Shown here one piece after another: positions 18,795-31,900 of a DNA stretch of 64,000 nucleotides; the stretch's first letter is position 1; every line of letters begins with the position of its first letter. The translations under genes and the position numbers were made by a program. The stretch is from assembly GCA_964030785.1 (NCBI GenBank), contig OZ034978.1:5279001-5343000 (forward strand), read 5' to 3'. Under the pieces are notes generated by a model that was not told the DNA's origin, did not search any database, and saw nothing but the letters and a program-made list of their open reading frames with translations. Origin of the DNA: Siderastrea siderea. Its lineage: Eukaryota > Cnidaria > Anthozoa > Scleractinia > Rhizangiidae.

Positions 18795-21205
18795 AAATAT
18801 GGCGTATTCCATGCCAAATGCTCGTCGATTTGAGGAAAAACGCTTGAAGTGGTCATCTAGCTCCGACTCGCATTAAGGAGGCTCGCAACAGTTTTTTTGG
18901 CCTTGGAGTGTATCTTTTGAAGTCAAAATTTCGCATAGAAGATAAACTTCGATTTCCTTGATACTACACCACCTTTTCAACAAATGATCAAAGTTTATTT
19001 TCTCACTGGTTTCCTAGCAACAGCTGTCACCATAGCAACGGAAATGGGCAACCCCTCATTTTAAATAATGTCGAATATCTCGAAAACTAGTCAGACACTT
19101 TATGACGAAACTTGAACTATTTGAACTACTCAACCTACACAACTTGTATGCAAAACTAGGGAAAAATCTGTAAGAGCGTTTTCACGTAAATCACGATTCA
19201 TTTTTTACGGGTTGATTTTGGTCATTCCTGCAATTTTCTCCAATATTTCAAGAAAGATAAACTTTAACACTTTCTCTTTTCAGTTGAAGGGCCTGTTATG
19301 ATATTAAAACATTCTTAATGTACATTGAGCTTCCTAGGTGGCTTCGATTTTAAGATATTTATATTTAATAACTGCTAAAATGCAGCGCAAATCAGCCAAA
19401 AAGTCCGTAATTTGCATAAATAGAAATATTTCTAAACTTCCCTTACAGATTTTTCTCTTAAATTGATTGACGTTAGAATAATAATTCCTTTTGATGTTCC
19501 AGCAAGTTTTAGGCTGAATAAACATTTCTGTTATTAGATAAGAAGGCTGGATCTTGGTCAAGTTTCAGTCGTTATTACCTTTCAATGAGCAACAGTTTTA
19601 TTTCGTTTTTTCCGGTCTATTTCTCGGTTATTCACGTGCAATGAATATTAATACACGCTGCGCTTGTGTCCTCTCGTGCGTTTATAATTCCTTCTCATAA
19701 TAAAAAAAAATATTCGTCTTCTGAGCTTGTTTCTCGTCATTTTTCGGCCCCAGTGTAATGCCATCGTGGGCGTTAACATGTATGCAATCCGTAATTAAAA
19801 AAGCTAAAACGTCAGTCAGTATTTAAAGAATAATGGCAAAGAGTCTCCAGGAAGAAGCTCAGAAGACGAAAATTTTTTATTGTTATGAGAAGGAATTATA
19901 AATGCACGAGAGGACACAAACGCAGCGTGCATAAGTATTCATTGCACGTGAATAACCGAGAAATAGACCAGGAAAAACAAAATAATACTGTTGTTCGTTG
20001 AAAGTTAATAACGACTGAAACCTGACCGAGATTCAGCCTTCTTATCTAATAAACGAAATGTTTATTCAGCTTAAAACTTGCTGGAACATCAAAAAGAATT
20101 ATTATTCTAACGTCAATCAATTTAAGAGAAAAATCTGTAAGGGAAGTTTAGAAATATTTCTATTTATGCAAATTACGGACTTTTTGGCTGATTTGCGCTG
20201 CATTTTAGCAGTTTTTAAATATATAAAATATCTTAAAATCGCAGCCACCTAGGAAGCTCAGTGTACATTAAGAATGTTTTGATATCATAAAAGATCCTTC
20301 AACTGAAAAGAGGAAGTGTTAAGTTTTATCTTTCTTGAAATATTGGAGAAAATTGCAGGAATGACCAAAACCAACCCGTAAAAAATGAATCATGATTTAC
20401 GTGAAAACGCTCTTACAGATTTTTCCCTAATTTCGCATACAAGTTGTGTAGGTTGAGTAGTTCAAATAGTTCAAGTTTCGTCATAAAGTGTCCAACTAGT
20501 TTTCGAGATATTCGACATTATTTGAAATGAGGGGTTGTCCATTACCGTTGCTATGGTGACAGCTGTTGCTAGGAAACCAGTGAGAAAATAAACTTTGATC
20601 ATTTGTTGAAAAGGTGGTGTAGTATCAAGGAAATCGAAGTTTATCTTCTATGCGAAATTTTGACTTCAAAAGATACACTCCAAGGCCAAAAAAACTGTTG
20701 CGAGCCTCCTTAAATACAGGGAAGTTCGATGTACGCCGATCGTCCATAAAAAGAGACATTTCTTGCCAATAAGATACTTCCAAGAGCGCTTGAAAATTGT
20801 ATATTTTTTTTTCGTCGAGTCTGTGATCTGTGACCATCTTTGAGAACGCACGAGAAGGGAAAACACTGAAGTAAAACCTCTTCGAAACCTCCAAACTGTC
20901 GCCATATTTGTTTTTGTTCTCCAGCAATGTTTGTCGGTATATAAACCAGCTCCAGATCCCCTCGTTCTAAACAAGATGCCTTGAATAAATTTTTTTCTCA
21001 AGCGAAAATTAAACCAGATTGGGAAGACTTGCATAGTATCTCCCTTCAACTTTTTTTTCAAGTACAAGAAATAGCTCTTTTTATGGACGATTTGCGTACA
21101 TCGAACTTCCCTGTATTTTATGCGAGTGAGAGCTAGTTGACCGCTTGAAGAATTGTTCCTTAAATCGACGAGCATTTGGCATGGATTTAATACGCCATAT
21201 TTTTG
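18795..21205. mobile_element. Giant fold-back palindrome, ~940-bp arms
   Basis: Bases 18795-19728 pair with 21205-19855 after removing a nested 405-bp element. About 126 bp (19729-19854) form the loop. Arms are highly similar, as shown by mirrored open frames at 19334-19561 and 20058-20252. It lies inside the insertion that splits copy L. No transposase is present. Transcripts would fold into very long double-stranded RNA. Confidence 0.85.
20713..21117. mobile_element. Harbinger-like MITE nested in the fold-back
   Basis: 405 bp with inverted ends (AATACAGGGAAGTTCGATGT on the left) and a TTA duplication at 20710-20712 and 21118-21120. The uninterrupted target is visible in the opposite palindrome arm (CTCGCATTAAGGAGGC), so the ends are precise. 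The 3-bp TWA-type target duplication suggests PIF/Harbinger. Confidence 0.85.
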
Positions 21206-21582
21206 TAATGCGAGTGGGAGCTAGCTACATTTTCCAAAATGTCTGACATCCCTGAACCCTCTTTTTTTCGGTCTACTTACCTTCAGAAAAAATATCTTTG
21301 GGAAAAGAAAAAGAAAAAACCAAAAAATTTTGAACCCCAGTCGGATTTGAACCCGCTACCCCGGGATTCTTTTGTTTCTTGGTGTTATGCAAGATACCGC
21401 TGACAGTTGTTAGCGGGCTCGAAATGTCGGCGATTTCTGGCGATGAGATATTTGAAATTTCAGTTATTGCGATGTTCATTTTGCCAGTCCATAACTTAGT
21501 TAATACAGGCTAATCCCTCTGAGTAACATTACGAGTCTTCTCAGCTCTTACAGGAGTAATGTTTGAGCAAAAATATGGAAGA

Positions 21583-22485
21583 GTTGAAACTCAGTTGAAG
21601 AATATTTGTTTCTTTGTGACGGTAGCAACCATCCCTGCTCTTAAGATGACTCATCTTTCACTAGCAGGACTGCCAAGATGTCACATCTTTTTCCAGTTTG
21701 TGTTTGCTGTCGTCACAAGAAATATATAGCAGTTGATAAAAACCAAAAAAAGCAACAACAACAACAAACAAACAAACAAGCAAACAAACAAACAAACATA
21801 TGATAATAATGACCCGTCCGTGAATAAGAAACGAAAGCTATGGTTACAAAACCTTTGTGCTCAGATAATTTCTTGAGCAATTTGTCAGCCTGCTCGGCCA
21901 CAGTAAGTAGATTTAAGGACGAGAACGGCCTGCATAACTAAGTCTCGAACTGGCAAAATGAACATAGAAATATTTAAAAAGTTCAAAGCAGCGACCTTTA
22001 GTCGGAAAGAAGCTTTTAGCGAAATACGTGATCAACCTGAGCCATACATACTCTTCTCACTTCTCATAGCAATGAAGTTTGAGAAAAAAAAACAAAAACA
22101 AAAACAACTTGAAAAAAAAAAAAAGGAAGAGTTGAAACCCTGGTTGACACTCAATCAGCGGAAGACTATTTGTTTCTTTGTGACGGTGTCAAACATTCCT
22201 GCTTTTAAGATGACACATCTTTTATTAGCAGGGCTGCCAAGATGACACATCTTTTGCCAGTTTGTGTTTGCTGCTGTCACGAAAAATAAAAAAAATAAAA
22301 AAAGAAAACAAAAAGAAAGAGTTGGAACCCTGGTTGAAACTCAATCAGCGGAAGACTATTTGTTTCTTTGTGACGGTGGCAAACATTCCTGCTTTTAAGA
22401 TGACACATCTTTTATTAGCGGGGCTGCCAAGATGACACATCTTTTGCCAGTTTGTGTTTGCTGCTGTCACGAGAAATAAATGTCG
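21583..22485. repeat. 190-bp direct repeat, three copies
   Basis: Units containing TTTGTTTCTTTGTGACGGT and AAGATGACACATCTTTT begin at about 21583 (diverged), 22131 and 22321. The last two are exactly 190 bp apart and nearly identical. A-rich runs separate them. Each unit contains a short palindrome around AGATG(A)CACATCTT. Confidence 0.8.
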
Positions 22486-23239
22486 CTACACCAAGAGCAG
22501 TTAGTAAAAACAAAACAAAAAACGCACACACAAGAAAAACAGAACAACAGCAAATATGACCCGGCCGAGAAGAGAGCGAGAAGGCTATGGCTGAAAACCC
22601 TATGTATTAGGAAACTGTCTTCAAACAATTTGGCAGCCTACTAAGACAGTTAAGTAGACTTAAGAACGTATACCGCAATGACAACCAATTTGTTTCGCCC
22701 TTGAACGTTGTTTTTTCCAAGTTTGGCACTGGTCACATGTATTTGCTACGAGTTCTCATTGGTTTGGTTTTAGTTTATGATACCTGATTGTTTTGAAATT
22801 TGTCCTGCCTTAACGCCATGCCAGAGCTAGCTAGTGAAAAACTGTGTCAAAGTAAATAAAAGAAATTGAAACCCGGTGGGTTCACTTGGGAACCCACCCA
22901 GTATGCTGTGTTCAATGACCCTAGTCCCAGCACTAGCACATTTCGAGAAAACGTTTGGATATATATAAAAGCCAAGAAATATTTGGTTTGCAACTTGCCA
23001 AAAACCGACCGGGGGGGGGGGGAGGGAAGGGCTCAAAGGGAATTAGAAATTCACTGACTCTCGCCTCTACATTTTTTCCTCACGGCTGCTCGTCTTCATC
23101 GTGCGCTTTTCGTTTGTCAGTAAAGCAGTGATAAAAGTTCGCTGAGTCTTGGGAGACGTTTCCCGCTTGCTCAATATCAGGATCGCAAAGAACTACATTT
23201 GAAGGGTTCATCACGTGCAGTATACGTTGAAATTCAGTT

Positions 23240-23407
23240 ATAGACTACGAGCAGTCTCTTTTTCCGCTCAGGGATAGTCTCACTACACTAGCGGCTCGAC
23301 ACGCGCGTCACGTTTCAACCCCGCAGGCGATTTCGTGGCCGCTCGTTCGCTTGCTCGTTTTCCTCGACTGTCCCTGTCAGAGCGGAAAGAGAGACTTTCC
23401 GTAGTCT
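23240..23407. mobile_element. 168-bp MITE with TAGACTACG ends
   Basis: The ends (A)TAGACTACG and CGTAGTCT are inverted, with AGTCTCTnTTTCCGCTC inside both. The 9-bp AATTCAGTT flanks at 23231-23239 and 23408-23416. A longer relative lies at 56911-57099. Confidence 0.75.
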
Positions 23408-24336
23408 AATTCAGTTTAAAAATGATTTGTGGAAGCGAAACATTTTTCATAAAATCTAAGAATGCGGTACAAACTTGCAACTGAAGAAGGTGACAAGAAT
23501 CGCAGGCGCATTGACTGAGTCTTTTAAAACTTGTGCGTGAATATTTATACAGGCATACGCCGAGCAAGCACAAATCGAGTTTCGTCCGTACCAGTTGATG
23601 GGTTTCTGTACGTATTTAGAACTTTCGGAGAAACTAGAAAAAGCAGACATTGCAAACTTAAATAATTAAAATGAGGTACTGAAAACTGAACTTTTCGAAA
23701 TAGTGAGAAAATTTTATCAGTTGGAAAGGAATACACGCAGCTTTTGACCATAATTCCTGTAGAGATTGTACAATGATACATTTTGGGGTAGACTGCGAGT
23801 AGTCTCTAATTTTGGCGATCGCGATTGTGGGGCGGGCGAAATACACACACGCGCGCGCGCGAAATTTCGAGGAGACGCGACGCTACTAACAGGATAGACG
23901 GAAATCCGCGTGAATTATTGAGAGACATTAGATCACTTCCTCTGATACGCCTTGATTTACGCTTTGTTAGCCTCCAAGAATAGTCGGAAGATAAATATCG
24001 AGGATAAATTCGAAATCGAACACAGCTTTTCCTTCGAAAGCAATTTCATCGGCTAGCTAAGGGGTGAAAGACTGTGTACAACTTACTCGTGGCGGAATGT
24101 CACAAAATTCAGTCTTTTATTTATTTCAGGGGAATCACGTTTCGACGAAAACCAGAACTTTATGTCTTTTATTCAGAGCATAGTGTCATTTTACAATATT
24201 CACCGTGGCTTCATTAAGAAGCGATGATAGCTTGATTTCCAACAGTTAAACAGATTTTCACACTTTCCCAAGAAAAGCCGAAAAAAACTCTGCGTGAAAC
24301 GATACTTACAGTTAACGCCTTATCCGTCCTCTCATG

Positions 24337-25490
24337 CTATCTCTAGATTTTGAGAATTATTTTTTAATTCTCCAAAAGAAAATTTTCTGCTTAAAGAAGC
24401 ATTGGTCTCACTATCTATTTGTTACGATTTTCTCCACTCTTGCGATATGAGCTCAATCAGAGTGCGTGCTTGCTCATATCCAGGTATCCAGGAGCTGTCT
24501 AATATACAATTATTTATATTAGCTGTCAATTAATCACTTTTAAGAGCAAATAAATGTCAAACAATGCCGCTTTTGGTCACCATTTTGACACACTCACGAG
24601 CGCTGTTTGACATTCGAGTCATGACGAAAGACGTGTAATTTCTACACCTCAAAGATTTGAAATGGAAAAAGGTTCCAACCGCCTCAAGGAACACATCTAG
24701 CCTGTAGGGCAGGCGTATTGTGGCTCCAAACTTCCTTCGCTTTTTCAAGCCACCATCTTGGACTGGAAGAACAGGGAATGGCTTGGTCGTCTAAAACTAG
24801 CGACTGATGGACTAGCACTTCTTTCACTCCTCTTGGATAATCCAAGATGGCATATCGAATTTCTCCTTACGACATCGTTGCATGATCAAACATACAGTTT
24901 ATGAGAATGAGGAAAATGATATTTAACCAAAAATCTCCAAACTTGTATCACAGCAAGTATATATGAAGAAAACAGTCATGTTGATGTTGGAGCATAAAGG
25001 GTTAATTCATTGCTCGCCCGCCAAAAATTTCTTCAGCGTGCCAGAACATACCTGAAGTGTTTTAATTAAGGACATTTATTTTAACCGTCTTAAGTTATTG
25101 TACGAAGTCTACGTGATTCTATGAAGACCGGCTGACAAGGTTAAAAAAAAAACATTCCAGTCTACAAGTATGTTATGGCTTAAAATTTGAAACAATTCAG
25201 TGTTGTAACGAAAGAGGGACGTTAGGTTAGCTCGAAGCAGTCCAAAAAAGATTATTATAATTGAAGTGTCCAGGTATGGTGTCTCTGAGTGCCCTTAGTT
25301 TGAAATCATGTAAGTTGCTAATAAAGATGATTATTTCCATGGGACACGTGTGCCAGCATTGGCAAATAATGTATGTGGCTAACGTCAGAGTTATAATACT
25401 GTCCTCTTACAGCCCTTTACAAGCACTTTTATTGAGCTACATTCTACAATTGCTATATCATCATCATTATGTCTAGTTCTGCTGATGTCG
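24337..25490. other. Non-coding gap downstream of copy L
   Basis: No gene supported. Near 24980-24998 TTGGAGCATAAAGGGTTAA resembles a piggyBac-type terminal sequence without a found partner. Confidence 0.35.
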
Positions 25491-25494
25491 CTTA

Positions 25495-25925
25495 GCTTGG
25501 GTCAGTTATTGCCAGGTTCCTCTCGATGAATTCGTGGTATTTCAATCATTGAAATAGTCAGAGAAACTTTTACACTTGGTGAAGGTTCTATGGTGGTTAG
25601 TTCAGTCGGCGTAGTCAGTGCAATAATCAGCGTAGTTACTCTGGTAGAATCTTTGCTCGTTGTAGTAGAATAAGTCGATTTAGTTTCTCTAGTAGTTTCC
25701 AGTTTGGTCGGTGAAGTCTCTTCAGTCGGTTAGTTTCTCCGGTATTTGTTTGGTCGGTGCAGTTTCCTCAGTCGGTTTAGTTTCTCTAGTTAATTAATTC
25801 TTTAGCTGGTGTAGTTTCTTTAATCGGCGTAGCTTCTCTAGTGGTTTGCTTAGTAGGCGTGGTTTCTTCAGTTAAGTTTTTTCAGTCGGCGTATTTGATT
25901 TAGCTGGTGTCAGTTTCAACGTGGG
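25495..25925 (-). pseudogene. Decayed Thr/Pro-rich (mucin-like) repeat 3' of the membrane-protein gene
   Basis: On the minus strand, starting a few codons after the stop at 25930, the sequence is a degenerate tandem array. Its codons give variants of E-T-T-P-T-K (for example ETTPTKQTTREATPIKETT). The frame is broken at least twice by 1-nt shifts and stops. From about 25736 it becomes open again to a stop near 25495, ending in a non-repetitive tail. This looks like the former Thr-rich C-terminal extension of the upstream gene, or of its ancestor, now untranslated. Whether another splice form still uses part of it is unknown. Confidence 0.55.
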
Positions 25926-25929
25926 CTTA

Positions 25930-28900
25930 TTATGTGCATCTTGCAAACAACCTCCAGTTCCTCTTGATGGCAGCCCATGTTCCAAACTTAAACAGCGTTT
26001 TCCGCTCACTCCAGTTTAACCCCCGTCTCAATTCTCGTGTCTGATAGAAAATTCCGGCACTTAACTCCAGTGCGGTCAGGCGAGCATACAGGTACAGACA
26101 CCACCTGCCTTTACCATAGGACAACGTCAGGGGGAGACCAATTCGCATCATTGTGCCATCTCCATAGGCGCCAGCTCGGATAACGAGGGCCGACACGTAT
26201 CCTGCAATACTTGCTGTCACTTCGACAAAGGGCTCAATCTGACAAAGAAAATACGACCGTTTTTAAGTGGAAAATACGCTCTGAATTTTAGGCAACACTG
26301 GTAATAAAATTTAACGTGTCGTCTTGTGACATTACCATTCTAGGTAATAGAAAGCTTAGAATAAATGTCTGAAATTTAACAGTTTTTTACTTCAAGACAT
26401 GGACTCAGATGTTTCCTTTGTCTAGCTCGCGTCCAAGCTAAATACAAGCTACTTGTTACAGCTACTTGTTACACGACTGCTGCGATCGTCGGGCTGACAG
26501 CAGACCTAGAAAGGACTGTTATCGTCAGGATCAAGTAGACGCTGTAGAATGTGGTATTTCTGCCTCTGGTAAATGGGTTTCTTTTGTGAACTGAGAGGAC
26601 AGTTTTGCAACTTTTCAGTGCGTCTATTGTTAGTGACATTGTCAGTTTGATCATGATCAGCTATTCATCTATTCTCCCTATTGTTTGACTGTTCCACAAA
26701 GCTTCAAGTTTTGAAGACATAAATTCCTAATATCCTTCTTTTCCAGATTTTGATGGTTCCGCAAAAATTTCAAGAGCCCCCTTGAAAGTCTTTGTTCTCG
26801 ATTCTCTGCTGTGCCTTCTTGTGCGTATTTTTGAGGCCTTCGTCGCTCAATCTTAAAGATCGTAAAGCATATAAATTTGACTTTCTTATAATTTCAGGGT
26901 TAAACTATTTCTTGCCTACAGAAAATAAGCAGGAGGACTTCTTTTTAAGCGTCCCAACCGGAGCCTTCCATGTGTCTAAATACCCACAATTAATTTGGGA
27001 AGCAATTGGACAGTTTCTTGGACGTTTTTTTCTTAAAGGTGTGTATCAAGTATGCATTGGTTCAAAGGTGTTTATTCTAAATTGGTAAACCAAATTTCGA
27101 ATTTTATACCTGTACGGTTAACTTGGGTGGAATCAGCGAATTTCCCCCAGGAGGAAAGCTCAGCTTGTACTGGTATCTGAATTTTAAGCTGAAATCCACT
27201 CCAAGTCGTACACCGTATACGTAAACAGAAATGGACTGAAAAGAAAATAAATAAAGAGTGAGTATTCACTTTTTCACATAAACACATTTCCACATTATAG
27301 TAAAGGATTAAACCGCAGGAGTCTCAGTAACTAGTATGTTGAAAATGGTGTCTACTCTTAACTGGGAAACATGATCATGGCGACGCCATTTCATGGCGTT
27401 TCCTCATGATTCATGGTCTGCCACCTTTGACATCAGCAACCCGCCAAAATTCACCCACAAGTAACCAACACTGAAACGTATACCTTAATTCTTCCTCTAA
27501 TGCCTGTCAAAATGATTGTCGTGGAAATGTGAAGTTCAATAAACTTGCTGCTTTTGATGTAAATTTTTAGGCAAAGCATTTCGAAGATAGGAACTTTTGA
27601 CCGATGAGATAATCCCCACCCCCTCCCCCAGCTGAATAGGAAATGAAAAGCAGTATAACTTACTATTTTTCTTTTCAACTGAAACCCTGTAGTAGTTCCT
27701 TTTCCTTGCTGCAACTGTCTTCGTGTGTACGTCTTAGAAAGCACGGTGAAGCTTTTTCCTCCTACAGCGAGATTAGCTTTGACTTGTATTTCCAAACCTT
27801 TTATATCTTTCACCGAAACCTGAGCAGTTCCTTTTGTTTCGATTCCAAGAACTTTCTTCTGAAACAACGTTATTGGGAGGTTGAAATTTAGTTTAGTGGG
27901 CCCCGCTTTTTGCCAAACTTGAACAACCGCGCTGTTTCCTCTTCGGACCCGGCTCAGAGGGGCTAAGGACGAGTTTGTTGAGTTATGCTGTTGACTAGAC
28001 AATGACACGTTTGATGGCGTTTCTGTAGGATCTTCGTCGACAGACAAAATAGCCGCAGTTTTTGGAACAACCAACTTCACAAAATGGTGGAACCTAACCG
28101 CTTTAGATTCGGCGTACCCGAAGAAGTCGGTTTCAATGAGTGAAACGTGGCTTTTCAAAGTTATTTTCAACACTGTAACATTAAAACCAGCTTTACTGTG
28201 AATCGGCTCTCCCAAATTTAACTGTTCCGAAAAATAAGCATGACTCTCTGAGATCATTCCACTGCTCTTGTTTATGGACGCAATATCAGAATATTTCATG
28301 TCCAGATCGATCTCTGATGACATGTTAACGAAATCTAAGCGATTGAAATGATTTTTGATGACAACTGCGTCCTTGTCTGAAGTGTTTGCTTCTCGGTGCA
28401 TTTTCACGTAGCCAGGGAGCAAAGGTGATTCTTCGAATTCAGGTTTTGAATCAGCCGCTTTTTGTCCATCCACCTTTTCGTAGAGGTCGCGTTTCACTGT
28501 TGGGAGTAGCTGTTGGAGGATGCTGAATACGAATCGCAATTGTTCTAAATCGGTGGAATTACTTCCAAAGACTTCAACTGACTCACCTGCTCCGTAGTTT
28601 GGTTTTCTAACAATACAGAATCAGACAAGAGATATCAAAAGGTAAGGACATTTTTATATTAGGCATTAGTATAATTGCTCAGGTGATTATGGAGAAGCGC
28701 GTGCTCTGATTGCTCGAACGTTATATCTTGTTATAATCACCCCCCTCGAGGTGATTATAATACTGAAGGACTAATTTTCAAAATGGACGCCGCGCGATTT
28801 TTGATGTTTCTGGAGAAAAGAAAAAAGAGAATGCATTTGCTTTAATAATCACATGAGCAATTATACCAAAACAATTATTCTCCTCAGGCTCAGCGAATAT

Positions 28901-31900
28901 TGTGGAATAATTCCCTCGACGAATATTCACTTCGCCTTCGGCGAATAATTGTTAAATGAAGCGGAAAACCCTGCATCATCACAGTACGATTGCAAAAGAA
29001 ATAGATCTGACTAAGTTTCCCCAACATACCTGCGGTGATTAGACCCCTGTGCCCTGGCACCACAACGTAAGAGGGACGGGTGGTTCCAAAGACGATGAGG
29101 TGGCAATATATTGGTTGTTTACCACTTACCCCCTCCCCCACCTCCCAAATTGGCAAAGGAAAAAACTGATTTGGTTTGCCCAAACAGAAAATTAAAGAAT
29201 AAAGGTGTACAGTCAAACATTTCCAAGGAGAATTTCCGGTCAAAATGTGCGTAACTGATTTCCTTTTTCGTTTTCAGACCTTTCGCCAATTTTTTTTGTT
29301 GTACCAGTACCAGCTCAGTGGGGTTTGGCAAAGTTGTTTTTTCTAACCAATCAGGGAGCCGAAATTGTTTTTTAACGAGTGGTTTCCAGTTCTTGCAGCG
29401 GTAGTATACGTTTAAGTTGTTTTCTGTTTAAGACTTTGTTTCATTTATGTGCTGTTCTGAGGAGGTCTGTTAAGCAAAATATGATTTCTGTATTGCGACA
29501 GTTTACAGTGTTTTGCTGTTAAAGGACTCACAGTGTGCCGAAAGAGCATAGAGACTTGGACATGTCAATCATCTTATTAACGTTTTGGTAGCTCTTTCCT
29601 TGTCTCTGCGATTGGAACTGACGTTTCATGGTGGTCTTGGACTAAGGATTGAAAGGGTTGAAAGGATTGTGAAGTTTATGTCAAAACAATTTCTACAGTA
29701 ACAGGAACATTTTAAACACAATAATCACGGGCAACATTTTAGGGAAGTACTTTCTTCTGATACTGCTCTTCTCTCAAACGCTTCGATCATTTGTTATATT
29801 TTTACCTAGCACATAAGGGTTTTCACAACAAAACATTTCACGAATTGCATTATTTTAAAATAATACTATTGAACGCTAACCTTGAGTCAATCCACAGTCG
29901 AACCAGGAAATACTCCGTCACTGTCTTTACGTCTTTGATGTGCACATCTCCACCCACGCTGGACAGGTTGAATTTCATTAGGAACCAGTATTTCTCTGAC
30001 GTCTTGTTTAGAACCCGGATGCTGACTATGGCGCGGATGGTTGCTGCAATGAAATACAAACAGAGATGTTGTGAATGAAAATGCCATATAAAATTATCAA
30101 CTAGAGCCGCTTTATTACAGCGAGTAAGTGAGAGAGTTAATCGTTTAGTAAGTGAGTGACTGCATGGGAGCGTGAGGGCCTGGGTGGGAGGGTATCTGTG
30201 AGCGTGCGTGACACTTGCATGCGTGTTTCTCGCACGTGATTTTATTTCAGGATCCAACAAGTACTTGACCACAAAGCAATTTGGCTTAATCGCTTTTTCG
30301 CTATTGTCTCTGTTCACCATACAGTAACTAATCACATCTTTCCGTTGTCACGAAGTCTCGTTTCCTTCAACTTCCCATTCCAAACCCTTTCAACAAAGTC
30401 CTTACTGACAACTGAATTTAAACTAGCATGGAACATTTCCTATCTCGCGGAAGATCAAAAGTGGTTCCCTCTCAGTACACACACTAGCCTTTAGACGAGT
30501 GTGTGCACACAAAAAAATTCAGTTCACGGGTGGGTTATTAAGGCATACTGATGAGAAAGCATTGCGTGAGTAATTCATCCCGTGCCTCAAGAAATGCACT
30601 GTCCAACGCCAATTTCATTGTTGTTGCACGTGCCTAGGAAAAATGAAAACTGTCCAAAGATTGTCTAGAATGTTCCCTAGATTATTTGAACGTTTCTCAT
30701 CTTTTTCGGAAATTTTCCAAAGAATATCGAAAATTCCCGACTATTTCCGACTATGTCCGAAAATTACCGAAGATGGTCCGAAGGTAGTTCGAGCGTTCCT
30801 GTCCATTTTCCGTAATTTTCTGGAGACTGTCTGAAACTTCCGAAGTTTCCTGCTGAATATACGAAGATGTTTCGACTATGCCCGAATTACATTTCAAGCT
30901 CAGTTCACTATTCCTATACCTTACTGTGCAAGACCATGACAAAGGCTGTGAAGCAACCGGGAATATGACCCGTGGGATATTGCAGAATATGCAACGGCTT
31001 CCAGCATTATGGGCTTCCATGCTTCTAGGCATGGAATAAAGTGGGTTAGCCTGTTTCACCACTTTCGATTCACGAATACGTCACAGCTAAATATCATGGG
31101 TTATATAAGTCCAAATAGACCATTTTTTACTCCTCACAAGAACTTAGGAAACTTGGCATACGTAAGGAGACTCGGAGAGAGAGAGAGAGTGATTCCACAA
31201 AATACAATTCTTTGTAAATCTCGTCCGTTGGCGAGTTAAAAATTGAAAACTCGAAAAATTGAAAAATAGAAAATTGAAAATAAAAAAGTCATTTATATTC
31301 AAAAATGAACTTGCAATTTAAATGGAAAGACCCGAAGATGTAACACGTAAATGTAAAAAATGTCAATGTAATTTGTTTACCCACGAAACACTTAGGAGCT
31401 TGGAAGCTCTTTAAGACGTGTTCATGGGCTCCAGATCTAATTGGAATTTGGAAATGTCGGTTTTTGAGGAGAGGGGAAAACCGGAGTACCCGGAGAAAAA
31501 CCTCTCGGAGCAAGGAGGAGAACCAACAACAAACTCAACCCACATATGACACCGAGACCGGGAGTCGAACCCGGGCCACATTGGTGGGAGGCGAGAGCTC
31601 TCACCACAGCGCCATCCCTGCTCCCCATACATGACTGGCAAGGCTTGCCCTTCAAGTTTTCACGGACGATGTTGGTGAGTTCCAATCCGATGTAATTTTA
31701 GTCCGCAGAAAAAGATAGCCATTAGACTTTGGTTTTACTACCAACGATTGTTAACTTCTCAGGATTAAAAGGAACTTGTATTACAAACAATACAGGTTAT
31801 TATTGACACTCCCCATTAGGGGCTTTTCGGTGACAATTAAAATTACAATGAAACTACAATAAAGTTACAATGAGATGCAATAAGATAGTAATAATGATAA

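Larger units (their letters stand above)
17031..24336 (-). mobile_element. Left copy (L) of an inverted pair of a long non-coding repeat family
   Basis: Homologous in reverse orientation to 55801-60530. Matches were followed through 17031-18512, 21445-21660, 23240-23770 and 23880-24336. The right end (CCGTCCTCTCATG at 24324-24336) is the family's terminal repeat; the left terminus is truncated at about 17031. Bases 18513-21444 and much of 21660-23240 are additional insertions absent from the right copy. No protein-coding capacity was found. Confidence 0.75.

Noticed and set aside
21330..21440. tRNA-like sequence on the minus strand (GGGTTCAAATCC B-box-like, preceded by CAGCGGTATC)
   Set aside because: A B box is present but no 7-bp acceptor stem or proper T and anticodon stems can be formed; at best a decayed SINE head.
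16298..24998. TTAACCCTTTT at 16298 and AAAGGGTTAA near 24990 as ends of one large piggyBac element
   Set aside because: They are 8.7 kb apart, the inner sequences do not match well, and unrelated repeats fill the interval.
31437..31685. Open frame of 82 codons over the SINE
   Set aside because: It is a read-through of the tRNA-derived SINE head and body, a familiar spurious ORF.
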